The position numbers and the translations under genes were made by a program. The notes beneath the pieces are model-generated. The model was not told the origin of the DNA, did no database searches, and saw only the letters and a program-made list of their open reading frames with translations. Positions 1 through 5,766 of a stretch of 6,460 bases of DNA are shown here, in pieces. The stretch is from Bacillota bacterium (lineage in GTDB: Bacteria > Bacillota > Clostridia > Oscillospirales > Oscillospiraceae): NCBI GenBank assembly GCA_029268085.1, contig JAJUHD010000146.1, positions 1-6,460 on the forward strand. The letters run 5' to 3'. Each line of letters begins with the position of its first letter. Positions within the stretch are counted from its first letter, which is position 1.

Positions 1-1481
1 ACGCGGCCTGCGCCCTTGACCTCGTTCGAAATTCTCGACGAAATGCGCGAAAGCAGGCTGTGCGAAAGCGGTGCGTATTCGGCGGTCATAAAGTCACTGG
101 TTATGACGGCCCTGACGGCGATTATGTCGTCATACTTGCGCTCGTCGCCCGCGACACCGACTGAGCGGACGCCCGGCAGGACGGCGAAATACTGGCTGGG
201 CGGGTTCTTCATCTTCCCGATCTCCTCGCAGACGATGTTGTCCGCCTCACGGAGTATTTCGAGCTTCTCAGGAGTTATCTCGCCAAGGATGCGGACGGCA
301 AGTCCCGGGCCCGGGAAAGGCTGGCGGTTGACAAGCTCGTCGGGTAGGTTCAGCTTCCTGCCGAGCGCCCTTACCTCGTCCTTGAACAGTCCGCGGAGCG
401 GCTCTATAAGGCCGTCGAAGCCGATATTCTCCGGCAGTCCCCCGACGTTGTGGTGGCTCTTTATTGTAGCGGTCGTCCCGCCGCCGGATTCGACGATGTC
501 CGGATATATCGTGCCCTGTGCGAGGAACGGGATATTGCCGAGCTTTTTTGCTTCCTCCTGGAACACCTCGACAAATTCCTTTCCAATTATTTTGCGCTTC
601 TTTTCGGGCTCCGTGACGCCCTTCAGCCCGCGAAGGAACCTTTCGGCGGCATTTATCCTAATGAAATTAAGCTGTCTGTTTGCGAAGACCGCCTCGATCT
701 TGTCTCCCTCATTCTTGCGCATGAGGCCGTGGTCCACGAACACGCAGGTGAGCTTACCCGGAACCGCCTTTTCGATGAGCGCCGCGCAAACGGACGAGTC
801 CACGCCGCCGGAAAGCGCGAGCAGTATCTTCTTGTCCCCGACTTTCTGTCTTATCTCGGCCGCCGCTGATTCAAGGTAATCATCAATGTTGTAATCGCCC
901 TTGGCCTTGCAGATTTTAAAAAGGAAATTGCGCAGAACCTCCGTGCCTTTGTCGGTGTGCCTGACTTCCGGATGGAACTGCACAGCGTAAAGCCTGCGTT
1001 CCTCACAGACACAGGCAGCATTTTTGCACCGCGAGGTCGAAGCGATACGCGTGAAACCCTCCGGCAGGTCCTTAACAATGTCGCCGTGGCTCATAAGGGT
1101 CATGGCTTTTTCGCTGAGCCCTTCGAAAAGCGCATTGCCAGTCTGAAGCTTGGTACGGATGCGGCCGTACTCCCCTCCCCCAATTCCCGGAGCGACATTC
1201 CCGCCAAGAGTATAGCACATAAGCTGCATACCATAGCAGATGCCTAGCACAGGAATACCAAGCGAAAATATCTCAGGATCGCATTTTGGAGCGTCAGGTC
1301 CGTAAACGCTCTTCGGCCCGCCGGTCAGAATCAGCCCGATAGGCGCAATTTTTCTAACCTCGTCCGCTGAAATATTCCCGGGCTTTATCTCCGAATATAC
1401 CGAAAGCTGCCTGACGCGAGAGGCGATCAGTTCCTTATACTGCCCGCCGAAATCAAGAACCAATACCGTTTCGTTTTTCAT
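1..1481 (-). CDS. guaA: GMP synthase (glutamine-hydrolysing), 3' end outside window
   Basis: GMP synthase converts XMP to GMP in the cytosol, using ATP and ammonia released from glutamine; it is the last step of de novo guanine nucleotide synthesis. The frame is open for 493 codons. The N-terminal class I glutamine amidotransferase domain (about 1-190) has the nucleophile elbow GICYGM with Cys82 and the QFHPEV motif with His170 and Glu172, completing the triad. The ATP-pyrophosphatase domain follows, with P-loop LSGGVDSSV at 223-231, and then the C-terminal dimerisation domain with RQPFPGPGLAVRILGE. The frame leaves the window after NEVKGAGR; the family normally ends about 17 residues later (VVYDITSKPP..IEWE), so only the tail is missing. 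The ATG at 1481 is preceded by GGGGA (1490-1494) at 8-nt spacing. It is transcribed away from the marR-led operon. Identification is very secure. Confidence 0.97.
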   Translation of the reverse strand, partial: MKNETVLVLDFGGQYKELIASRVRQLSVYSEIKPGNISADEVRKIAPIGLILTGGPKSVYGPDAPKCDPEIFSLGIPVLGICYGMQLMCYTLGGNVAPGIGGGEYGRIRTKLQTGNALFEGLSEKAMTLMSHGDIVKDLPEGFTRIASTSRCKNAACVCEERRLYAVQFHPEVRHTDKGTEVLRNFLFKICKAKGDYNIDDYLESAAAEIRQKVGDKKILLALSGGVDSSVCAALIEKAVPGKLTCVFVDHGLMRKNEGDKIEAVFANRQLNFIRINAAERFLRGLKGVTEPEKKRKIIGKEFVEVFQEEAKKLGNIPFLAQGTIYPDIVESGGGTTATIKSHHNVGGLPENIGFDGLIEPLRGLFKDEVRALGRKLNLPDELVNRQPFPGPGLAVRILGEITPEKLEILREADNIVCEEIGKMKNPPSQYFAVLPGVRSVGVAGDERKYDDIIAVRAVITSDFMTAEYAPLSHSLLSRISSRISNEVKGAGR

Positions 1482-1520
1482 TAGCAAATTCCCCACAAAT
1501 AACGTAAAGATGTTTTTTAC

Positions 1521-1549
1521 ATTATACTACCTTTTTCGGGTGATTAAAA
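1521..1549 (-). promoter_or_regulatory. Probable guaA promoter
   Basis: On the minus strand a perfect TATAAT (-10) lies at 1521-1526, 39 nt upstream of the guaA ATG. The hexamer 17 nt further upstream (TTTTAA, 1544-1549) is a poor -35 match. The implied 5' leader is only about 30 nt, too short for a guanine or PRPP riboswitch, so any purine control would have to act by repressor binding or elsewhere. Confidence 0.55.
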
Positions 1550-1634
1550 GTCAGTTAAATCATAATTTTATGGCTCTAACCCCCTCTTGCGTTAGTCACA
1601 AATTATAAAACCCTCGCCAGCCGGTATTGTTTGT

Positions 1635-1666
1635 CAATGTTGTGTTATTTTTATAAAAAAACATTG
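1635..1666. repeat. Inverted repeat, 7-bp arms, in divergent promoter region
   Basis: CAATGTT (1635-1641) and AACATTG (1660-1666) form a perfect 7-bp inverted repeat around an AT-rich 18-nt centre. The left arm also overlaps a small ATTG-N5-CAAT dyad (1626-1638). It lies upstream of the -35 of the plus-strand promoter and could be an activator or repressor site, or chance in AT-rich sequence. No T-run follows on either strand, so it is not a terminator. Confidence 0.3.
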
Positions 1667-1679
1667 TGGAAGATTTAGG

Positions 1680-1708
1680 TTGCATCCAATGTCCGGCAGT
1701 GCTATTAT
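1680..1708 (+). promoter_or_regulatory. Promoter of the marR-spt-SDR operon
   Basis: TTGCAT (1680-1685) and TATTAT (1703-1708) are separated by exactly 17 nt, and the -10 is preceded by TG plus one base (1700-1702), an extended -10 element. Expected transcription start is near 1715, giving a leader of about 40 nt before the marR ATG. No other convincing promoter is seen before the three plus-strand genes, so they are probably transcribed together from here. Confidence 0.6.
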
Positions 1709-1716
1709 AGATTTGA

Positions 1717-1732
1717 AATTTTATATAAAATT
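1717..1732. promoter_or_regulatory. Perfect 16-bp palindrome, candidate MarR operator
   Basis: AATTTTATATAAAATT is identical to its own reverse complement over 16 bp. It begins 9 nt after the -10 hexamer and overlaps the expected transcription start, where bound repressor would block initiation. MarR dimers typically bind AT-rich palindromes of 16-20 bp, often at their own promoter. Assignment to the adjacent MarR gene is inference from position and symmetry. The local AT richness raises the chance of a random palindrome. Confidence 0.5.
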
Positions 1733-1755
1733 CTTTATCTATTAATGGGGTGCTT

Positions 1756-2184
1756 ATGGTCACGGACTTTGAAGAACTATATCGCTATCTCCGTCTTGCA
1801 CATTATCAGAAGCTTTTCGCGACGATCAGCGAGAAACCGGGAAGTCTCAGCGCGACGGAGGCTTTTTCCGCGGAAGTAATATATCTGCTGGGCGAACCGA
1901 CTATCGGTGAATTTGCGGATTTTTTGGGGATATCACAGCCGAACGCCTCGTATAAGGTCATCTCTCTTGTTTCAAAGGGTTACATCACCAAGCAGCCCTG
2001 CGAGGACGACAAACGCGAGTGCCGGCTTATTGTGACCAAAAAATTTCGGGATTATTATGGCAGTCAGGTTCCCGACATATCAAATATATTAAAGGATTTT
2101 TCCGAAGAGGAAAGCGCCGTAATACGGAAGCTGTCGAAGATCCTCGCGGATGAGATTTCAAAAACCCTGAACACAAAGGAATGA
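1756..2184 (+). CDS. MarR-family transcriptional regulator
   Basis: A 142-residue DNA-binding regulator, usual length for MarR proteins, which act as cytosolic dimers often released from DNA by small ligands. The winged helix-turn-helix spans about 45-95: PTIGEFADFLGISQPNASY is the HTH with recognition helix at about 60-73, followed by KGYITKQPCEDDKRECRLIVT, the wing, with the characteristic D-x-R-x-x-R residues (Asp85, Arg87, Arg90). Flanking N- and C-terminal helices (about 1-25 and 115-138) would form the dimer interface. The ATG at 1756 is preferred because GGGG (1747-1750) lies 5 nt upstream; the in-frame GTG at 1750 would overlap that site. It is the first gene of the operon, 24 nt before the SPT homologue, so it most likely controls that pathway and itself, possibly by sensing an acyl-CoA or lipid (inference). 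Its specific ligand cannot be read from the sequence. Confidence 0.9.
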   Translation: MVTDFEELYRYLRLAHYQKLFATISEKPGSLSATEAFSAEVIYLLGEPTIGEFADFLGISQPNASYKVISLVSKGYITKQPCEDDKRECRLIVTKKFRDYYGSQVPDISNILKDFSEEESAVIRKLSKILADEISKTLNTKE

Positions 2185-2208
2185 CCGCTTAATCTGAGGA
2201 GGATTATT

Positions 2209-3393
2209 ATGGATATTTTTAAAAAATGCGAAGATAGGTCGCGAGTAGACGAAGCCCGCGAAAGGAATGTTTATCCCTATTTTCACGCTCTGGAGTCACG
2301 GCAGGACGTAGAGGTGATAATGGAGGGCAAACGCAGGATTATGCTCGGTTCCAATAACTATTTGGGATTGACGATCAACCCGAACGTCATTGAGGCAGGA
2401 CTAAAGGCAATCGAAAAATACGGTACTGGCTGCAGCGGCTCGCGTTTTCTTAACGGCACGCTGAATATGCACCTTGAGCTTGAGGCTGAGCTTGCCGAAT
2501 TCCTTCATAAGGATGCTGTTGTTACCTTCTCTACCGGCTTTCAATCAAACCTCGGTATTATCAGCGCAATAGTCGGACGAACGGACTATGTCATCTGCGA
2601 TAAGGAAAACCACGCCAGTATCTATGACGGCTGCAAGCTTAGCTACGGCAAAATGCTCCGATACAAGCACAACGATATGGCAGACCTTGAGCGCATGCTC
2701 CAGAGCGTGCCCGAGACCTCCGGGATCCTGATTGTGACGGACGGTGTCTTCAGTATGGGCGGCGATATTGCAAACCTCCCTGAAATCGTGCGGCTCGCCA
2801 AAAAATACGGCGCCCGTACAATGGTCGATGACGCGCACGGTCTCGGCGTTATCGGCGAGGGCGGACGCGGTACGGCAAACTATTTCGGGCTTGAGGGCGA
2901 TGTCGATATCATTATGGGCACCTTCTCAAAGTCTCTCGCCAGTCTCGGCGGTTATATGGCGTCCTCGGCTAGGGTCGCCGACTATGTGCGCCACAATTCC
3001 CGTCCCTTTATCTTCTCTGCCTCGATGACTCCCGCAAGCTGCGCCTGCGCTCTTGCCGCTTTGCGCGAACTCAAAGCGCATCCGGAGCTTGTCGATAAGC
3101 TCGCTCACAATTCGCAGTATGTACGCGACGGGCTCAAAGCCCGCGGGATAAGGATTCTCGAAAGCACCACGCCTATAGTACCGATCTACACTTATGAGAC
3201 CTTCCGTACGCTCGGGATAGCCAAAGATCTCTATGACGCCGGCGTCTACGTCAACTCAGCCCTTCCTCCCGCAACCGCTCCGACCGAATGTCTGCTCCGT
3301 ACGAGCTACATGGCGTCTCATAACGAGGCGATACTTGACGAGGCGATGGACATCATCAAGAAAGTTTTAGAGAGCGATAAATGGGCAATGTAG
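2209..3393 (+). CDS. spt: Alpha-oxoamine synthase, serine palmitoyltransferase-like
   Basis: A 394-residue fold-type I PLP enzyme of the alpha-oxoamine synthase family, which condenses an amino acid with an acyl-CoA or acyl-ACP, releasing CO2 and giving a 2-amino ketone. Visible features: GTGCSGSRFLNGT (72-84), NHASIYDG (His135, stacks on PLP), VDDAH (Asp207 to the pyridine N, His210), GTFSKS (Lys241, Schiff-base lysine), PPATAP (353-358) and LLRTS (Arg364). The SRFLNGT, GTFSKS, PPAT and LLR-x-S motifs match serine palmitoyltransferases as I recall them from Sphingomonas and Bacteroides. BioF usually has SRLVTGT-type and Kbl has VRFICGT-type sequence there, so biotin synthesis or threonine breakdown is less likely. 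No membrane segment is seen, as expected for soluble bacterial SPTs. A perfect AGGAGG (2197-2202) sits 6 nt before the ATG. The downstream SDR supports a keto-base reduction step. The amino acid used (serine, alanine, glycine, cysteate) is not proven. Confidence 0.85.
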   Translation: MDIFKKCEDRSRVDEARERNVYPYFHALESRQDVEVIMEGKRRIMLGSNNYLGLTINPNVIEAGLKAIEKYGTGCSGSRFLNGTLNMHLELEAELAEFLHKDAVVTFSTGFQSNLGIISAIVGRTDYVICDKENHASIYDGCKLSYGKMLRYKHNDMADLERMLQSVPETSGILIVTDGVFSMGGDIANLPEIVRLAKKYGARTMVDDAHGLGVIGEGGRGTANYFGLEGDVDIIMGTFSKSLASLGGYMASSARVADYVRHNSRPFIFSASMTPASCACALAALRELKAHPELVDKLAHNSQYVRDGLKARGIRILESTTPIVPIYTYETFRTLGIAKDLYDAGVYVNSALPPATAPTECLLRTSYMASHNEAILDEAMDIIKKVLESDKWAM

Positions 3394-4169
3394 TTGTGAT
3401 AACCGGCGGCAGCAGCGGCATCGGAAAAAGCACTGCCCGCCTTTTCGCGGGCAAGGGCTGGACAGTTTATGAGCTGAGCCGTACCGGAAAAAGCGAAAAC
3501 GGCGTTATTCATATCACCGCCGATATAACAAAGCCTGAGGATGTCCGGAATGGCTTCAAAATGGTCTTTGAAACTGAAAACAGGCTCGACCTGCTCATCA
3601 ACAACGCCGGAATGGGCATTTCAGGTGCCGTTGAATTCACCGATCCAGCGCAGGCACATAAAATCTTCGACGTAAATTTCTTCGGCACTTTCCTCTGCTG
3701 CAGGGAAGCACTGCCCTACTTGCGAAAAACGGAGAATTCGCGTATAATTAATTTAAGCTCTGTCGCCGCTCCGCTCTCTATACCCTTTCAGTCGTTTTAT
3801 TCCGCGACAAAGGCTGCGGTTAATTCATTTACGCTCGCACTCTGCAACGAGGTCCGCCCTTTCGGTATTAAAGTCAGCGCGGTCATGCCGGGCGACGTGC
3901 ACACAGGCTTCACCGCCGCGCGGGAGAAAAACGAGGACGGCTCGGAGCTTTACGGCGGAATGATAAAAAGGGCTGTCTCGTCCATGGAAAAGGACGAGCT
4001 TTCCGGTATGAGCCCCGATTACATAGCTTCCGTTATCTACCGTATATCGCAAAAAAGCAGCCCTAAGGTTCTCTATACTGCCGGGGGAAAATATAAGCTT
4101 TTTGTGACGCTTGCCAAACTTCTGCCCACCGATCTCAGCAATAGGATCGTCGGGAAATTATACAGCTGA
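3381..4169 (+). CDS. Short-chain dehydrogenase/reductase, probable 3-keto-base reductase
   Basis: A 262-residue classical SDR with a Rossmann fold. Seen directly: cofactor loop TGGSSGIG (8-15), NNAG (74-77), Asn99 in DVNFFG, catalytic Ser127 in INLSS, and YSATK giving Tyr140 and Lys144, so the Asn-Ser-Tyr-Lys tetrad is complete. Arg34 after beta-2 (ELSRTG), with no acidic residue there, suggests NADPH rather than NADH. The C-terminal segment (about 228-262) extends past the core and is partly hydrophobic, as in lipid-acting SDRs. The ATG overlaps the end of the SPT-like gene by 13 nt in another frame, with AGAGAG (3369-3374) as ribosome site, implying translational coupling. By context it would reduce the 3-keto product of the upstream enzyme to an amino alcohol, as 3-ketosphinganine reductase does. 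Family membership is certain; the substrate is inferred only from the neighbour. Confidence 0.85.
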   Translation: MGNVVVITGGSSGIGKSTARLFAGKGWTVYELSRTGKSENGVIHITADITKPEDVRNGFKMVFETENRLDLLINNAGMGISGAVEFTDPAQAHKIFDVNFFGTFLCCREALPYLRKTENSRIINLSSVAAPLSIPFQSFYSATKAAVNSFTLALCNEVRPFGIKVSAVMPGDVHTGFTAAREKNEDGSELYGGMIKRAVSSMEKDELSGMSPDYIASVIYRISQKSSPKVLYTAGGKYKLFVTLAKLLPTDLSNRIVGKLYS

Positions 4170-4200
4170 ACGCTTCGGTTCGGCTAACTCCTTATCCAGC

Positions 4201-4237
4201 GGCAAGGAAATTTTGTCGGATCAGGGCTTTCCTTGCC
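4201..4237 (+). repeat. Perfect 10-bp hairpin after the operon
   Basis: GGCAAGGAAA (4201-4210) pairs perfectly with TTTCCTTGCC (4228-4237) around a 17-nt loop. It lies 32 nt after the SDR stop and is followed by AAAA rather than T residues, so it is not a standard terminator by itself. It abuts the terminator hairpin at 4239 and may act as an mRNA 3'-end stabiliser or a protein-binding element. Confidence 0.6.
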
Positions 4238-4238
4238 A

Positions 4239-4270
4239 AAAGGCGCTCACAGAGTGGGCGCCTTTCTTTC
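4239..4270 (+). terminator. Rho-independent terminator of the marR-spt-SDR operon
   Basis: AAAGGCGC (4239-4246) pairs with GCGCCTTT (4258-4265). A T-G wobble and CAC/GTG extend the stem to 12 pairs around a three-base AGA loop. The stem ends in a T-rich tract (TTTCTTTC) as intrinsic terminators do. It is placed about 70 nt after the SDR stop codon and would end the plus-strand transcript. Confidence 0.8.
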
Positions 4271-4414
4271 CGCGTTTCCATAGATCCGGTCAAGGGTCTG
4301 AGTATTGGCTGGTTTTGTCCGATTTTTAAGTTAAATTAAGCCTGAAGCCTTATGCTGTATTCATACAAAACATCTTTTCATTTTTGTTTCTTCTCCCTCT
4401 TTTCATACCTCCCC

Positions 4415-4451
4415 ATAAAAAAGGGCCGCCCTAGGGCGGTTCCTTTTTTAT
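4415..4451. terminator. Bidirectional terminator between convergent genes
   Basis: CCGCCC (4426-4431) and GGGCGG (4434-4439) form a GC-rich stem with a TA turn. It extends through GG/CC and then ATAAAAAA (4415-4422) pairing with TTTTTTAT (4444-4451). Reading either strand gives a GC stem followed by six T residues, so it can stop transcripts both ways. It lies 48 nt after the flavodoxin stop (minus strand) and backs up the operon terminator on the plus strand. Confidence 0.85.
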
Positions 4452-4498
4452 GCTATTTATTTGCCTCAAAAATTATCTATACGACCTTAAGATCCTTT

Positions 4499-4927
4499 TT
4501 ATATTCTACGAGCTTCTGCCTCAAGCTTCTTTGCGAAGTCTACCGCACCGCTAACTTCGCTCTTGTTGGGATGCCCGAGCTTCACAACTATAAAATTGCC
4601 AAAGCAGCGGTATTCGTCTATGACCTTGATCCCCTTTTCCTCAAGGATGCTGCGGAGGCTGTCCTGCCCCTTCTTGTTAGAAACGCTGGATGTAATAAGA
4701 GCAGCGCTTTTCACCTTTTCCGCACTCAGCCCTTTAACGAACTCAAGCATCTCGGGCATGCTTTCGCCGCCGTAAATCCCACCGACGATGAACAGAAGGT
4801 CGGTCTGATCCAAAACAGGATTCTCCTTGACGTTCTGTGCTTTCACCTGCAGAGCTTTTCCGACTGCTTCTGCAATTTTTTGGGAATGTTTGGTCATAGT
4901 TGCATAAATGATGCCAGTTTTACTCAT
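4499..4927 (-). CDS. Short flavodoxin-family protein
   Basis: A 142-residue single-domain flavodoxin-like protein, about the length of short-chain flavodoxins, which bind FMN and carry electrons in the cytosol. The N-terminal strand and phosphate loop read IIYATMTKHSQKIA (6-19), aligning with the family's S/T-x-T-G-x-T loop but with Lys13 where Gly is usual. LLFIVGGIYGG (44-54) is the second FMN-contact loop, and EYRCFGNF followed by KLGHPN (about 105-121) is the third strand-loop region common to this family. No extra domain or signal peptide is present. The ATG at 4925-4927 overlaps the TGA of the broken gene upstream (ATGA), with AAAGGA about 10 nt before. It ends just before the bidirectional terminator. 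It could be an electron carrier or a small quinone/FMN reductase; the redox partner is unknown. Confidence 0.82.
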   Translation of the reverse strand: MSKTGIIYATMTKHSQKIAEAVGKALQVKAQNVKENPVLDQTDLLFIVGGIYGGESMPEMLEFVKGLSAEKVKSAALITSSVSNKKGQDSLRSILEEKGIKVIDEYRCFGNFIVVKLGHPNKSEVSGAVDFAKKLEAEARRI

Positions 4928-5266
4928 GATTCATAATTCCTTTCTAATGATTTCTGCGTTTCAAACATGTTTTCTATCTCTTCGGCGCTCAGATTGGGAA
5001 GCCTTACGATCATCAGGTTGAAGCCGATAAAAAAAGCTCCGGATGGAAAATGCGGCTCTTTCCGCGTCCATGCTCCTGACTATGCCAGCCTCCATGTCTT
5101 TTTCTGTACTGCCGCAAGATTAGGCAGCCATATCGGAGGGCTAGGCTTATTACTTGCGTATTTGTGGAGTACAATAAGGTTATACTTTTCCGGTTCTTCC
5201 AAAGCAAGCTGCAGCTTTCCGTGACCTTTTCCTCTTTATCGGTTGTATATTAGTCTGAAAATTCAT
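4924..5266 (-). pseudogene. Frame-broken small gene between ybaK and flavodoxin, family unknown
   Basis: No single frame spans this interval, yet it looks like a decayed gene of about 114 codons. The ATG at 5266 overlaps the ybaK stop (ATGA) and starts MNFQTNIQPIK. The codon phase with top base divisible by 3 then reads KLQLALEEPEKYNLIVLHKY (5217-5158) and on to about 5100. A second phase reads MEAGIVRSMDAERAAFSIR (5095-5039), and the first phase resumes with GFNLMIVRLPNLSAEEIENM (from 5025), ending at TGA 4924-4926 inside the flavodoxin ATG. The phase changes fall at or near homopolymers: T4 at 5227-5230, T5 at 5099-5103 and A7 at 5029-5035 (plus strand). Staying in the first phase instead meets a TAG at 5080-5082. 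I do not recognise the family. Alternatives are sequencing indels or a non-coding spacer with chance frames. Confidence 0.42.
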
Positions 5267-5733
5267 GCCGTTACATCGGCTTCCGCGGCCTTGATATATG
5301 CGGTCAGGTCGTCCGGCGCGATTATAATCTGCTGCCCGCGGATACCCGCGCTTACCGCTATCTCGCCGAAAAGCTGCGCGGTTTCGTCAATGTAGGCCGG
5401 ATAAGTCTTCTTCATCCCAATCGGCGAACAGCCGCCGCGAACATACCCCGTCAGGTTGAGCAGCTCCTTTACATGGGTCATCTCGATCTTTTTATTGCCG
5501 GAAGCCGCCGCGGCCTTGCGCAGGTCCAGTTCGCAGCATACCGGTATGCAGAAAACGGTTATGCCCGTTTTATCCCCTCTTGTCACAAGCGTCTTGAATA
5601 CCTGCTCTGCCGGCATACCGATGGCTTCCGCCGCATGTGTTCCCGACAGGTCCGATTCGTCATACTCGTATTCAGTTGTTCTGTAAGCGATACCCGCCGC
5701 ATCCAGCAGACGCATCGCATTTGTCTTTGTCAT
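5263..5733 (-). CDS. ybaK: Cys-tRNA(Pro)/Cys-tRNA(Cys) deacylase, YbaK/EbsC type
   Basis: A 156-residue YbaK-type editing enzyme, the normal length. These cytosolic proteins hydrolyse Cys-tRNA(Pro) made in error by prolyl-tRNA synthetase, protecting proline codons. Sequence support: N-terminal TNAMRLLDAAGIAY (4-17); THAAEAIGMPAEQVFKTLV (32-50), including Lys47, at the position of the lysine needed for activity in the family; VFCIPVCCELDLRKAAAASG (60-79); and the conserved GYVRGGCSPIGMKK (96-109) of the substrate pocket. The frame is open upstream to 5880, but the ATG at 5731-5733 is chosen: it has AAGGA 6 nt before it, matches the family N-terminus, and longer versions would run through the promoter at 5767-5794. 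Its TGA overlaps the ATG of the next, broken gene, suggesting that ybaK, the remnant and flavodoxin were one transcript. Identification is firm. Confidence 0.94.
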   Translation of the reverse strand: MTKTNAMRLLDAAGIAYRTTEYEYDESDLSGTHAAEAIGMPAEQVFKTLVTRGDKTGITVFCIPVCCELDLRKAAAASGNKKIEMTHVKELLNLTGYVRGGCSPIGMKKTYPAYIDETAQLFGEIAVSAGIRGQQIIIAPDDLTAYIKAAEADVTA

Positions 5734-5766
5734 ACTTTTTCCTTCAGTCAAAGTTTTCTTTGCTCT

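Larger units (their letters stand above)
4170..4498. other. Convergent intergenic region without a gene
   Basis: This stretch separates the plus-strand operon from the minus-strand flavodoxin gene. It holds three hairpins (listed separately) and, between 4266 and 4414, a segment with no gene or clear structure. Its right part (about 4367-4414) is markedly pyrimidine-rich on the plus strand. Open frames here have atypical composition, no ribosome binding site, and run through the terminators. Confidence 0.7.

Noticed and set aside
16..879. 287-codon plus-strand open frame, plus smaller ones at 450-869 and 957-1247
   Set aside because: They lie antisense to guaA, whose minus-strand frame holds all GMP synthase motifs; their translations are low-complexity and resemble no family.
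1482..1750. Purine or PRPP riboswitch ahead of guaA
   Set aside because: The likely leader is only about 30 nt and no aptamer-like stem-junction or attenuator was found.
2209..3393. Biotin synthesis enzyme BioF or threonine-pathway Kbl
   Set aside because: The diagnostic motifs are SPT-like (SRFLNGT, GTFSKS, PPAT, LLRTS) and no biotin genes or threonine dehydrogenase lie next to it; kept only as a weaker alternative.
4350..4406. 18-codon minus-strand frame preceded by GGGGAGGT
   Set aside because: The GGAGG is only one base from the ATG, too close for initiation, and the frame lies just beyond the flavodoxin terminator with no promoter.
4352..4936. 194-codon plus-strand open frame
   Set aside because: It runs through the bidirectional terminator and lies antisense to the flavodoxin gene; it has no ribosome site.
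5080..5082. In-frame TAG as a possible pyrrolysine codon in the small broken gene
   Set aside because: The sequence just before and after the TAG in that phase has poor codon use, a parallel phase reads better there, and no pyrrolysine genes or methylamine methyltransferase are present. Nonsense or frameshift decay is simpler.
4967..5224. 85-codon plus-strand open frame
   Set aside because: No ribosome site and no recognisable domain; it lies antisense to the more protein-like segments of the broken minus-strand gene.
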